Origin: CAZBQG01 sp964493945
GTDB lineage: Bacteria; Pseudomonadota; Alphaproteobacteria; Rhodospirillales; UBA2165
NCBI GenBank assembly: GCA_964493945.1
Contig: CAZBQG010000118.1
Coordinates: 1 to 13,171, forward strand
DNA length: 13,171 bases
Direction: 5' to 3'
Positions within the stretch are counted from its first letter, which is position 1. The number at the start of each line of letters is the position of its first letter. Position numbers and translations under genes: made by a program. Shown one piece after another: positions 1 to 7,773 of this stretch. The notes under the pieces were generated by a model, which worked only from the letters and a program-made list of their open reading frames with translations, was not told where the DNA came from and searched no databases.

Positions 1-24
1 CAGAGTGAATCACAAATCAGGTAA

Positions 25-2149
25 TCAAGCGAGGTAAATGGGGGCGTCCAGATTCTGATGAGTTTGGGCTTCTGCCTCATCCAGGTCGACCCGGTCAAGC
101 TTGAACACAAGCTCGTCTCCTTCCTCAATGGCGAGCTGTGCGTTGACGCCTAGATTCATGATCACCTGATGCAGTTGGGTCGGATCGGCGAACACGGGTG
201 GGCACCCGTCATCGACCTCATGATTGAGCTTCCTGGTGGACGGCATGGAAATGCGGATCGGGTTCATGCATTCCTTGATGATGTCCTGGAGCTTGACGGG
301 CTGGTACTTTTGTTCGGTCTGGCGGCTGAAGGTAAGCAATTGCTGAATGGTTTCCTTGGCCCGCTCGGAGGCCTTCTTGATGATCATCAGATCCTGGTGG
401 ATTTGGTTGTTGGCGGGCACTTCCTCAAGGCGAATTCCAGGCTTCCGAAAATGGGGGTGAGGATATTGTTGAGATCGTGGGCTATGCCGCCGGCGAGCGT
501 GCCCACGGTCTCCATTTTCTGCGCTTGCAGGAGCTGGGCTTCCAGATGCTTTTGTTGGGTGATATCGGTCCTCATAACCAGGGTCCCGTCGTCGGAAGTC
601 CGGTACTGATTGACCTGTACCCATCTTCCGTCATCCAGCTGATACTCCAAAACGCCTTGTTTGGAGCGGTGCAGCGCCAGGCGTTTCTGAATCCAGGCTT
701 CGGGATCTTCCTTCACACCGACGATGTGGGAATTTTCCGTGTTAGAGCGGACGATTTCCTCAAAAGTACTGCCGATTTTGAACATTTCGTCCTCTGTCGG
801 ATCATATCCATGATAGGCCGCATTGCTCAGGACCAGCCGGTCTTCCGAGTCGTAAAGATCAAACTGCCGGAAATGCTGTTGATCGCATCCATTAATCTGG
901 TCTGCGTGGTTTCCAGTGCTTCCTCCTCCCGCTTGCGTTCGGTGATGTCGGAGAGAAAACAAAGCGTGCTGCCGTCGGCCAACTTATTTTCACGCAAATG
1001 AAGCCACCGGCCATTGCGAAGCATTTCGGCTTCGATGGATTGCTTCTCGTGGTTTTTCATGTGCTCAGAGACCCATGCCTCTTCGCGCCCCTTGGCCATT
1101 GGAACCTCGCCGCTCATGGCGCGTTCGCGGGAAAATTCCTCATAAGTCATCTCCGGCCGGAGCAGATCGCTGGTTGATGGCATGAGCTCCTGGTAGCCCC
1201 CGTTGGTCATGACAAAGTGGTCATCGGCGTCCCAAAGAATAATGCCTTCGGGCGCCACATCCAGGGTCTGAATAAATCGGATATGGCTTTCTTCCGCCTG
1301 TTTTTTTTCGGTAACGTCGGTGCGGATCACCAGGGTTCCGCCGTCATGGGTTTCAAACTCATCGATTTGGACCCACCGGCCTTTGGCGTTGACTACTTGG
1401 GGGACGCCTTTTCTATCCCGGTGCTGGGCAAAACGATTCTGGATCCACGCTTCTGGCCGGTCTCCGGCCACAGGCAGAAGGCCCCGTTCCACCGCCTGGC
1501 GCAGGATGGATTCGAAGCTCGAACCCAGGACAAATAGATCATCCATTTCCGGATCAAAATGCCGGTTGCCTGTACTGCTGAGGACCAACCGGTCCTCTGC
1601 ATCGTAAAGATCAACGCCGCCAAAAATACTGTCGAAAGCGTCCACCATTCTGGCCTGCGCCGTTTTCAGCTCCTCCTCGGCTTGTTTGCGCTTGGTGATG
1701 TCACTAAAGAAAGTGATCATGGAGCCATCGGGCAGGCGGCTGTCCCGAATGAGAAACCACCTATCGTCCCTGAAATATTCGTTTTCCTGGGGATCCTCCC
1801 GGTGGGATCTGACCCGCTCGGCTTCCCAGTCGCTTTCCCGGCCAATGGCTTCCGGAACTTCTCCGCTTTCGGCCCGTCCCTGGGCATATTCTTCAAAAGT
1901 CTGCCCGGCGTACATTAAATCAGCGCCGCTCGGAAACAACTTCTTGTAGACCTTGTTGAAGGTGACAACCCGGTCCTCGGGGTCCCAGAGAATAATACCC
2001 TCCGGGATATCATCCAGGCCATTCACCTGGCTGAAACCGAAAGACGCCCCCATATTGACGAAGGCCATCCCGGCAACTGCCAGGCCGCCACCCAAAAAAG
2101 CCAGGACAACGGACCAATTGAGCCAGAATCTTGACGTCTTGGCGCTCAT
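25..2149 (-). pseudogene. Multi-PAS membrane sensor histidine kinase, frame broken twice and truncated
   Basis: This is a sensor kinase of a two-component system, readable only by joining three frames. From the ATG at 2149: one membrane segment near residues 13-33, then four PAS domains (about 42-155, 165-285, 290-405, 420-535, each ending in a DIT/DVT-type motif), then a HisKA domain with the phospho-acceptor box GGIAHDLNN, then the start of the HATPase domain with its N-box (VIMNLGVNAQLAI). The frame shifts near 861-863, where three T on the coding strand replace an expected four, and again near 425-428, where one G is missing. Each site is repaired by adding one base. The last frame stops at 25, before the ATP-lid glycine boxes. 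Restored length is about 707 residues. The gene lies 15 bases downstream of the peptidase gene on the same strand. Either it is a decaying gene, or the assembly is poor near a contig end. The family assignment is firm; the cause of the breaks is open. Confidence 0.85.
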
Positions 2150-2164
2150 AATCCGGATACCATC

Positions 2165-3139
2165 TCAGTGCTGTTCCTTGAATTTTTCCGTTGCCGCCAC
2201 GAGGGCGGAGCGGATGGACGGCTCCAGGGCCGAATGACCAGCCTTTGGGACGATCACATAATCCGCTTCGGGCCAGGCCAAGGCCAGCGCATCGGCCGTC
2301 CCGATGGGGCAGACCATGTCGTAGCGGCCCTGCACCAGCACCGCTGGAAGATGGCGGATACGGTCCAGATTGCCGAAGAAATAATCCTCCGGGAGGAACA
2401 TTTTATTGGCGAAATAATGCACTTCGATGCGCGCCAGGGCGAGGGCCGTGGGGCCGGTCTGGGCCATCAACCCGCCACCACCACCGCCATGGGTGCTGGG
2501 CAGGAGGGTCGAGCAGGCGCCCTCGAAGCGGCTCCATTGGCGGGCGGCGGGGGCATGGACGGCCGGATTATTATGGGTCAGGCGGGCGTGATAATTGGCC
2601 AGCGGATCAGCCCGCTCGGCCTCCGGCAAAAATTCTATAAAGGTGCGCCAGGCTTCGGGGAAGACCCGGGCCACACCGCCCATGAACCAATCAAGCTCCA
2701 AATCCCTGCACAGGAAGATGCCGCGCAGGATCAGCCCCGTCACCCGTTCGGGATGGGTTATGGCATAGGCCAGACCCAGCGACGATCCCCACGAGCCGCC
2801 GAACAAAAGCCATTTTCCGATGCCCAGTTGGCGACGCAGTTTTTCCATATCCTCGATCAGGTCCTGGGTGGTGTTGTCACTGATCTCGCCGAAGGGCTTT
2901 GACTTGCCCGCCCCGCGCTGATCGAAGAGGATGATGCGGTAATGATCCGGGTCAAAAAAACGGCGGTAGGTGGGCGCGGTTCCGGCCCCCGGTCCGCCAT
3001 GCAAGAACGCCACCGGCTGACCCACCGGGTTGCCCGATACTTCCCAATACATGCGATGTTTTCCGTCCAGATCGAGCATGCCGGAAGTTTGGGGTTTGAT
3101 ATCGGGAAACAATTGATATTTGCTGTCAGTCACGTCCAT
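2165..3139 (-). CDS. pip: Proline iminopeptidase (prolyl aminopeptidase, S33 family)
   Basis: This alpha/beta hydrolase is expected to release N-terminal proline from peptides in the cytoplasm; no signal peptide is seen. From the ATG at 3139 it has 324 residues, the usual size. It shows the oxyanion motif HGGPGAG (47-53), the nucleophile elbow GGSWGS with Ser116, the acid Asp274 in GRYD, and His302 in GHS. Two cap glutamates that bind the substrate amino group in the family are present: Glu206 in WSRFEGA and Glu239 in ARIEVHYF. The 3139 start is preferred because the next residues (SKYQLFPDIKP, then SGML) match the family N-terminus. An in-frame ATG at 3184 would add 15 unlikely residues and overlap the divergent gene. 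A six-glycine run (218-223) sits between the two cap glutamates. The broken kinase gene follows 15 bases downstream. Confidence 0.9.
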   Translation of the reverse strand: MDVTDSKYQLFPDIKPQTSGMLDLDGKHRMYWEVSGNPVGQPVAFLHGGPGAGTAPTYRRFFDPDHYRIILFDQRGAGKSKPFGEISDNTTQDLIEDMEKLRRQLGIGKWLLFGGSWGSSLGLAYAITHPERVTGLILRGIFLCRDLELDWFMGGVARVFPEAWRTFIEFLPEAERADPLANYHARLTHNNPAVHAPAARQWSRFEGACSTLLPSTHGGGGGGLMAQTGPTALALARIEVHYFANKMFLPEDYFFGNLDRIRHLPAVLVQGRYDMVCPIGTADALALAWPEADYVIVPKAGHSALEPSIRSALVAATEKFKEQH

Positions 3140-3178
3140 GAGGTTTTCTCGAACTCCAATCGCATTACCAGTGAGCTC

Positions 3179-4000
3179 ATGCATGATAACCGATTCTTCC
3201 CGCTGGCAAGAGTGCGGCTGTTATCCGGGCTCGCCTTTTTATTCATATTGGCCCTTGGCGTCCAGGCGGGAGCGGCGAAACTAAAACCGGGCGGCTGGAT
3301 TAATGTCACCCGGGTGGTGGATGGCGACACGGTTGAATTCAGCCCGCTCACCGATGGCGCAACGGAAGTCCGGCTGGTCGGCATTCAGGCGCCCAAATTG
3401 CCCCTGGGCCGGAAAGGGTTCCGCAAATGGCCCCTGGCCGACCAATCCAAACTGGCCCTTCAGCGCCTCAGCGCCGGGCGCCAGCTCCGCCTCTCCTATG
3501 GGGGAAGGCGCATGGACCGTCATGGCCGCTTGCTGGCCCATCTGCACGACGGGAAGGGAACCTGGATACAGGGCGAGATGCTGAAAAAGGGTATGGCCAG
3601 GGTTTACAGTTTTGCCGACAACCGGGCGGTGGTGGGGGACATGTTGGCTCTGGAGGGCAAAGCCAGGGGTGCCCGGCGGGGCCTGTGGGCCCATTCTTTT
3701 TATCAGGTGCGGGATCAGGCCAAGGCCGGGCGGTTCATCGGCGGCTTTCAACTCATCGAAGGCCGGGTGCTGGATGTGGCCGTGGTGCGGGGCCGGGCTT
3801 ACCTTAATTTCGGGGCCAATTGGCGCACCGATTTCACCATATCCCTGAACAAAAAAGCGCTGCGCATCTTCCGCCGGGCGAAGTTGGATTTGTCAAGCCT
3901 GAAGGGGCAACGGGTGCGGGTTCGCGGCTGGATCAAATCCTATAACGGACCTATGATCGGGGCCAGCCATCCGGAACAGATCGAGGTGCTTGGCAAATGA
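3179..4000 (+). CDS. Secreted thermonuclease-like (SNase fold) protein with C-terminal OB-like domain
   Basis: From the ATG at 3179 the product has 273 residues: a signal peptide (hydrophobic about 13-30, probable cleavage near VQA or GAA), an SNase-like domain (about 40-165) and a second domain (about 180-272) that looks like a small beta barrel. SNase landmarks are VVDGDTVE (Asp50, matching Asp21 of staphylococcal nuclease), Arg65 (Arg35) and DRHGR with Arg117 (Arg87). The loop normally carrying Asp40, Thr41 and Glu43 reads QAPK (Gln70, Ala71, Lys73), so a calcium ligand and the general base are replaced. The protein may therefore bind rather than cut nucleic acid, or act by another route. 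An earlier ATG at 2942 would run through the divergent peptidase gene and give no signal peptide. The stop overlaps the next gene's start as ATGA, suggesting translational coupling. The ribosome site is weak (GTGAG). Confidence 0.85.
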   Translation: MHDNRFFPLARVRLLSGLAFLFILALGVQAGAAKLKPGGWINVTRVVDGDTVEFSPLTDGATEVRLVGIQAPKLPLGRKGFRKWPLADQSKLALQRLSAGRQLRLSYGGRRMDRHGRLLAHLHDGKGTWIQGEMLKKGMARVYSFADNRAVVGDMLALEGKARGARRGLWAHSFYQVRDQAKAGRFIGGFQLIEGRVLDVAVVRGRAYLNFGANWRTDFTISLNKKALRIFRRAKLDLSSLKGQRVRVRGWIKSYNGPMIGASHPEQIEVLGK

Positions 4001-5463
4001 AAAGGCGGTGGAGGATTTTGTGGGCGGGCCTGTTGATCGCGGGTTCCCTGGGACTTGGCGGCTGCGCGGTAAATCCGGCCACCGGTGAGCAGAATTTTAC
4101 TGGATTCATGTCGCCGGCCGATGAATTGAAAATCGGCCAGATCGAACATCCCAAGATCCTCAAACAATTCGGCGGCGCCTATAATGATCCCAATATCACC
4201 GGCTATGTGAACAAAATCGGTCGCGCCCTGGCCGCCAATTCCGAATTGCCCAATCTCCGTTTTACATTCACCGTGCTCAATTCGGAACAGGTCAACGCCT
4301 TCGCTCTGCCCGGCGGTTATGTTTATGTGACCCGGGGCCTTATGGCGCTGGCCGGATCGGAAGCCGAACTGGCCGGCGTCATGGCCCACGAAATTGGCCA
4401 TGTCACGGCGCGTCATACGGCGCAACGTTATAGCCGGGGGGTGGCCATTGGCCTGGGTGCGGCAATTCTGGGGGCGGTGGTGAATGCCCCAGGTGTTGGT
4501 GACCTGACCAATCTTGGGGCCAATCTCTATATCAGTTCTTTTTCCCGCGAACAGGAATTCCAGGCAGATATGCTGGGCGTGCGCTATCTGACGCGTAGCG
4601 GCTATGAGGTGGACGCCATGGCCGGCTTTCTGACCAAAATGGCGGGCCATAAGAAACTGGAAGATAATCTGCACCGCAAAAAAGGCGCCCCCGCCGAGGC
4701 GGATTTCTTCTCCACACATCCGCGCACCCCGGAGCGCGTTCGCCGCGCCGTCAGCCAGGCCAAATTGGCCCATCTGAGTGGGCAACGCCGGGGGCGGGTC
4801 GATTATCTGGGAAAAATTGACGGGCTTCTCTTTGGCAGTGATCCGAAAGAAGGTCTGGTGGTGGGCCACAGCTTCGTGCATCCCAAGTTGCGCATCCGCT
4901 TCGATGTGCCCAAGGGATTTCGCCTGTTCAACAGCCCTTCCCAGGTGGTTGCCAAGGGGCCCAAAGGGTCCGTGATCGTTTTCGATATGGCGGGTAAGCA
5001 TAAGCCTGGGCGGCTCAGCACTTATATGAGCCGGATCTGGGCGCCCAAGCTGCGGCTTTCCAGGATCGAGTCCATTACGGTCAGTGGCATGGAAGGGGTA
5101 ACCTCGACCAGCCGCATCCAACGTAAATCCGGCCCCTTCGATCTGCGCCTCGTGGCGGTGCGCCGGTCGGCCAAGGAAATATTCCGCCTGGCCTTTCTCA
5201 CCCCGCCCGGCCGGACCCGGGACCTTTCAGTGGATTTGCGCCGCACCACCTTCAGCCTGGCGACGATCACGGCGGCCGAGGCGGCCAAACAAAAATCCCT
5301 GCGCCTCCGCGTCAAGGCGGTTGCGGCGGGCGAGCGGGTGAGGGATTTCGCGGGCCGCATGGCTTACGACGATCTGCGCGAGCCCCGCTTCCGCGCCCTC
5401 AACGGGCTCACGCCAACAGATCAACTGCGCCCCGGGCAGTTGGTGAAGATCGTTACGAGATAG
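3997..5463 (+). CDS. M48 family zinc metalloprotease, predicted lipoprotein
   Basis: This is a 488-residue M48 peptidase, expected to act in the periplasm anchored by lipid, in envelope protein quality control like the BepA/LoiP group (family knowledge). The N-terminus is a lipoprotein signal ending in LGGC, with Cys23 as the acylation site. Zinc ligands are visible: HEIGH at 131-135 (His131, His135, catalytic Glu132) and Glu187 in the segment EQEFQAD. The N-terminal core (about 25-260) is followed by a longer region. The final 42 residues (about 447-488, ending LRPGQLVKIV) resemble a LysM-like tail seen in alphaproteobacterial homologues. The start overlaps the stop of the thermonuclease-like gene by four bases. 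The gene ends 7 bases before the convergent dehydrogenase gene, with no terminator hairpin between. Family call is firm; the substrate is unknown. Confidence 0.92.
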   Translation: MKRRWRILWAGLLIAGSLGLGGCAVNPATGEQNFTGFMSPADELKIGQIEHPKILKQFGGAYNDPNITGYVNKIGRALAANSELPNLRFTFTVLNSEQVNAFALPGGYVYVTRGLMALAGSEAELAGVMAHEIGHVTARHTAQRYSRGVAIGLGAAILGAVVNAPGVGDLTNLGANLYISSFSREQEFQADMLGVRYLTRSGYEVDAMAGFLTKMAGHKKLEDNLHRKKGAPAEADFFSTHPRTPERVRRAVSQAKLAHLSGQRRGRVDYLGKIDGLLFGSDPKEGLVVGHSFVHPKLRIRFDVPKGFRLFNSPSQVVAKGPKGSVIVFDMAGKHKPGRLSTYMSRIWAPKLRLSRIESITVSGMEGVTSTSRIQRKSGPFDLRLVAVRRSAKEIFRLAFLTPPGRTRDLSVDLRRTTFSLATITAAEAAKQKSLRLRVKAVAAGERVRDFAGRMAYDDLREPRFRALNGLTPTDQLRPGQLVKIVTR

Positions 5464-5470
5464 GGGCCGT

Positions 5471-6445
5471 TCAGTCCTCGAAGGGCGGGATTCCCGGCTC
5501 GGGGATCTGGTTTTCGCTGACGCCTGTGATCCCCGCCCGGGCCATGGCCTCCCAGGCCTCCACCGCGCCGCCGCCGATATGGGGGGTACCGATGAAATTG
5601 GGCAGGTCCAGAATCTCCTGATGGGCCGTCGGCTCGTCGGCGAAGACGTCGAACGCGGCACCCGCGATACGACCATCCATCAGCCTCTCGCGCAAGGCAA
5701 CCTCATCGACGATGCGCCCACGCGACGTATTGATCAAAATCATGCCCGGCTTCAGCTTGTCCAGAATTTCCGCCGTATAGAGCCCGATGGTCGATTGGTT
5801 GCGCGCCAGATGAAGCGTGAGCAGGTCAGAGCGTTCCCACAACTCGTTGGGCGAGACCGTCTGGGCCCCCCATTCGGCGCAAAAACCGCTGACATCAATA
5901 ATGTCATTGACGATGATTTCCACATCGAAGGCCTTGAGCAGCTTGACCATCTCCTTGCCCACATTGCCACAGCCATGGATGCCGACCGTGCGGCCCCGCA
6001 ATTGGCCGCCCATTTTTTCCGCGAAATCCCTCGACCAGGTTCCGCCCCGCAATTGCAGATTTAGAAAATTTACCTTGCGCAACAGATTGATCATCTGGCT
6101 GACGGCCAGCTCGGATACGGAATATTTATTGACCCCCGGAACCCATCCCACACGCTTGCCGAGCTTCTTGTAAAGCCTGGCATCGATGTGATCGAGGCCG
6201 GCAGAACAACAGGACACCACTTCCAGGTTAGGCAGCTTGGCGAACATCTCATCGGTAAAAGGGTCGAGCCCGATGATCACGGCCTGGGCCTTGGTCTCAG
6301 ACAAAAATGTGACCATCTCGTCTGAACTGAGACGCATCTGACCTTCCGGAAAATCATAAAAAACGGTTTCCGGATAGGCTTTGATCAGCTCTTCTTTCAC
6401 ATGGGGAACCAGATCATAAAACCGGTTGGTTACGGCGACACGCAT
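5471..6445 (-). CDS. D-isomer specific 2-hydroxyacid dehydrogenase, NAD-dependent
   Basis: This enzyme is expected to interconvert a 2-oxoacid and its D-2-hydroxyacid in the cytoplasm using NAD(H). From the ATG at 6445 it has 324 residues. The nucleotide-binding loop is GCGNVG (158-163), with Asp181 at the end of the next strand, which favours NAD over NADP. The catalytic set is Arg242 (NTSRGR), Glu271 (DEP) and His289 (TPHIGG). Their 29- and 18-residue spacing matches the family. A TTG at 6451 is in frame, but GAGGAG lies seven bases before the ATG at 6445, which decides the start. It is the last gene of the operon, 15 bases after the preceding RraA-family gene. It may reduce a 2-oxoacid (pyruvate, glyoxylate or similar) made by the aldolase-like enzymes, or supply them by oxidation. 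The exact substrate cannot be read from sequence. Confidence 0.93.
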   Translation of the reverse strand: MRVAVTNRFYDLVPHVKEELIKAYPETVFYDFPEGQMRLSSDEMVTFLSETKAQAVIIGLDPFTDEMFAKLPNLEVVSCCSAGLDHIDARLYKKLGKRVGWVPGVNKYSVSELAVSQMINLLRKVNFLNLQLRGGTWSRDFAEKMGGQLRGRTVGIHGCGNVGKEMVKLLKAFDVEIIVNDIIDVSGFCAEWGAQTVSPNELWERSDLLTLHLARNQSTIGLYTAEILDKLKPGMILINTSRGRIVDEVALRERLMDGRIAGAAFDVFADEPTAHQEILDLPNFIGTPHIGGGAVEAWEAMARAGITGVSENQIPEPGIPPFED

Positions 6446-6451
6446 GATCAA

Positions 6452-6458
6452 GCTCCTC
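6452..6458 (-). promoter_or_regulatory. Ribosome binding site fixing the dehydrogenase start
   Basis: GAGGAG (6453-6458) is followed by CTTGATC and then the ATG at 6445, a seven-base spacing. The in-frame TTG at 6451 lies inside that spacer, so it cannot use this site. Confidence 0.75.
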
Positions 6459-6460
6459 GC

Positions 6461-7102
6461 TTATTTCCAGCCATAAAGGCCCATGGTGGTCTCTCCAGCC
6501 CGCAATTTGGCCATGACGTCGGCTTCCTTGGCATCGCGCGCCTTGCCTTTTTCGATGGCCTCATCAAGTTGGCCCAGGGGGATGACCACCACGCCATCCA
6601 TATCGGCACGCACCAGATCGCCGGGCTGGATCAGGCAATCGCCCATGGCCAGGGGCTCACAAAGAAAGCCTTGCCCGGCGGGATCCTTGCCCGTTCCCCG
6701 GATACATAATCCCCTGGAGAAGACGGGAAAATCACCGGCGGCGATCTCGGCCCCGTCGCGCACGCAGCCATTGATCACCAGCCCGCCCAAGCCGCGCGCC
6801 ACCGAGGCCGTGGTCATGATATCGCCCCAATAGCCGGCCTCGTAATGGCCAAATACATCGACCAAAAGCACGTCGGCCGGTTGGGCCGCCGCAATGGCCC
6901 GGTGCAGCCACAGATTATCGCCCGGCGTATTTTTCACCGTGAAGGCCGGGCCACTGATGGTGAAGCCGGCAGCCACGGGCTTGATCTCCGACGGTAGGGC
7001 GCCGATTTTGCCGGCTGCTTCGTGCAGGGTGGCCGTCGACAGGGCTCCCGCCGCCTGAATTTGATCTGCGTTGGGGCGTGGAAAATCAGAATCATTGCTC
7101 AT
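6461..7102 (-). CDS. RraA-family protein C, HMG/CHA aldolase type
   Basis: This 213-residue protein resembles 4-hydroxy-4-methyl-2-oxoglutarate / 4-carboxy-4-hydroxy-2-oxoadipate aldolases, class II enzymes that release pyruvate and often also decarboxylate oxaloacetate. Of the three RraA-family genes here it is the closest to that type: LSTATLHEA near the start, GPAFTV, PGDNLWLHRA, GYWGD, GGLVINGCVRD and a late DGVVVIP. Arg115 and Asp116 match the Arg-Asp pair that binds substrate and metal. Asp94 matches the water-holding Asp, 22 residues before Asp116 as in the Pseudomonas aldolase. The ATG at 7102 is chosen because AGGAGG lies seven bases upstream; a TTG at 7108 is also in frame. The gene starts two bases after the previous gene's stop, and its ribosome site lies within that gene. 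Bacterial RraA, an RNase E inhibitor, shares the fold, but the operon argues for an enzyme. Confidence 0.9.
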   Translation of the reverse strand: MSNDSDFPRPNADQIQAAGALSTATLHEAAGKIGALPSEIKPVAAGFTISGPAFTVKNTPGDNLWLHRAIAAAQPADVLLVDVFGHYEAGYWGDIMTTASVARGLGGLVINGCVRDGAEIAAGDFPVFSRGLCIRGTGKDPAGQGFLCEPLAMGDCLIQPGDLVRADMDGVVVIPLGQLDEAIEKGKARDAKEADVMAKLRAGETTMGLYGWK

Positions 7103-7104
7103 GA

Positions 7105-7758
7105 TCAATCCTCCTGGCGGCTTTGCAGTTGGTGATATTTAAACTTGGCCCGGGCCTCGTCCAAGCGCATGCCTTCGCGGTAAGAGGCCCGGATTTGTTC
7201 TTCCGCTTCCTCGATTTCCGCCGCCAACGCCATGATGTCTGCTTCGTGTTCCTTGGGCAGGCAGACCACGCCGTCCGCATCGCCGAACAAAATATCGCCG
7301 GGGCAGACTCTGGCGTTGCCGATGGATACGGGGATATTGAGCTCGTCTAACTGCACCCGGTCTTTGCCCGTGCGCATGGACCAGCCCCGGCTATAGACCG
7401 GATAATTGATTTCCAGGCATTGATGGATATCGCGGCAATGACCGTCGATCACCGTGCCGCCGACGCCACGGTCGCGGGCGATCCAGGTAAGAATGTCGCC
7501 CCATACCGTGGCGTCCGGGCGCCCCGCATTGTCGATGGTGACGATTTCGCCGGGCGGCACATCGTCGATGTAATCGCCGACCGATCCGGCGGGCATGTCC
7601 ACTGGCACCGTGCGCATGGTGAAGGCCCGCCCGCAAAGCCTGAATTTAGGATCCAGCGGCTTGATCCCCAGGCACTGCCCGGCGATGCCCAAACGGTCCA
7701 TGGCATCGCTGATGGTGGAGGTGGACAATCCCTTGAGGGTTTCGATGATGTCTGTCAT
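7105..7758 (-). CDS. RraA-family protein B (aldolase/decarboxylase-like)
   Basis: This is a 217-residue member of the RraA / HMG-CHA aldolase family, the middle of three in a row. The metal and substrate motif is present as GGTVIDGHCRD with Arg109 and Asp110, and Asp88 in VWGD stands 22 residues earlier, so all three key positions are kept. A DADGVVCLP segment matches the family's late motif. The charged C-terminal tail (about 180-217, rich in Glu, Arg and Lys) is probably a helix and is longer than that of the downstream paralogue. The start at 7758 has GGAG about nine bases upstream. It lies 15 bases after the previous gene and its stop (TGA at 7105-7107) is two bases before the next ATG. 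By eye it is only distantly similar to its neighbours, so it is not a recent duplicate. It is probably a lyase on a 2-oxoacid-type substrate; the specificity is unknown. Confidence 0.88.
   Translation of the reverse strand: MTDIIETLKGLSTSTISDAMDRLGIAGQCLGIKPLDPKFRLCGRAFTMRTVPVDMPAGSVGDYIDDVPPGEIVTIDNAGRPDATVWGDILTWIARDRGVGGTVIDGHCRDIHQCLEINYPVYSRGWSMRTGKDRVQLDELNIPVSIGNARVCPGDILFGDADGVVCLPKEHEADIMALAAEIEEAEEQIRASYREGMRLDEARAKFKYHQLQSRQED
7110..7115 (-). promoter_or_regulatory. Ribosome binding site fixing the start of RraA-family gene C
   Basis: A perfect AGGAGG sits in the last codons of RraA-family gene B, seven bases before the ATG at 7102. This favours ATG over the in-frame TTG at 7108 and implies re-initiation by ribosomes ending gene B. 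Confidence 0.8.
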
Positions 7759-7773
7759 TGGTGTGAACTCCCG

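Noticed and set aside
2942..3178. N-terminal extension of the thermonuclease-like gene back to an ATG at 2942
   Set aside because: It would lie inside the divergent peptidase gene and bury the signal peptide; the ATG at 3179 gives a normal secreted protein.
3940..5121. Minus-strand open frame of 393 codons opposite the M48 gene
   Set aside because: The plus strand carries a lipoprotein signal, HEIGH and the third zinc ligand, so the antisense frame is not credible.
5464..5470. Shared terminator between the convergent M48 and dehydrogenase genes
   Set aside because: Only 7 bases separate the stops and no hairpin with a T run is visible.
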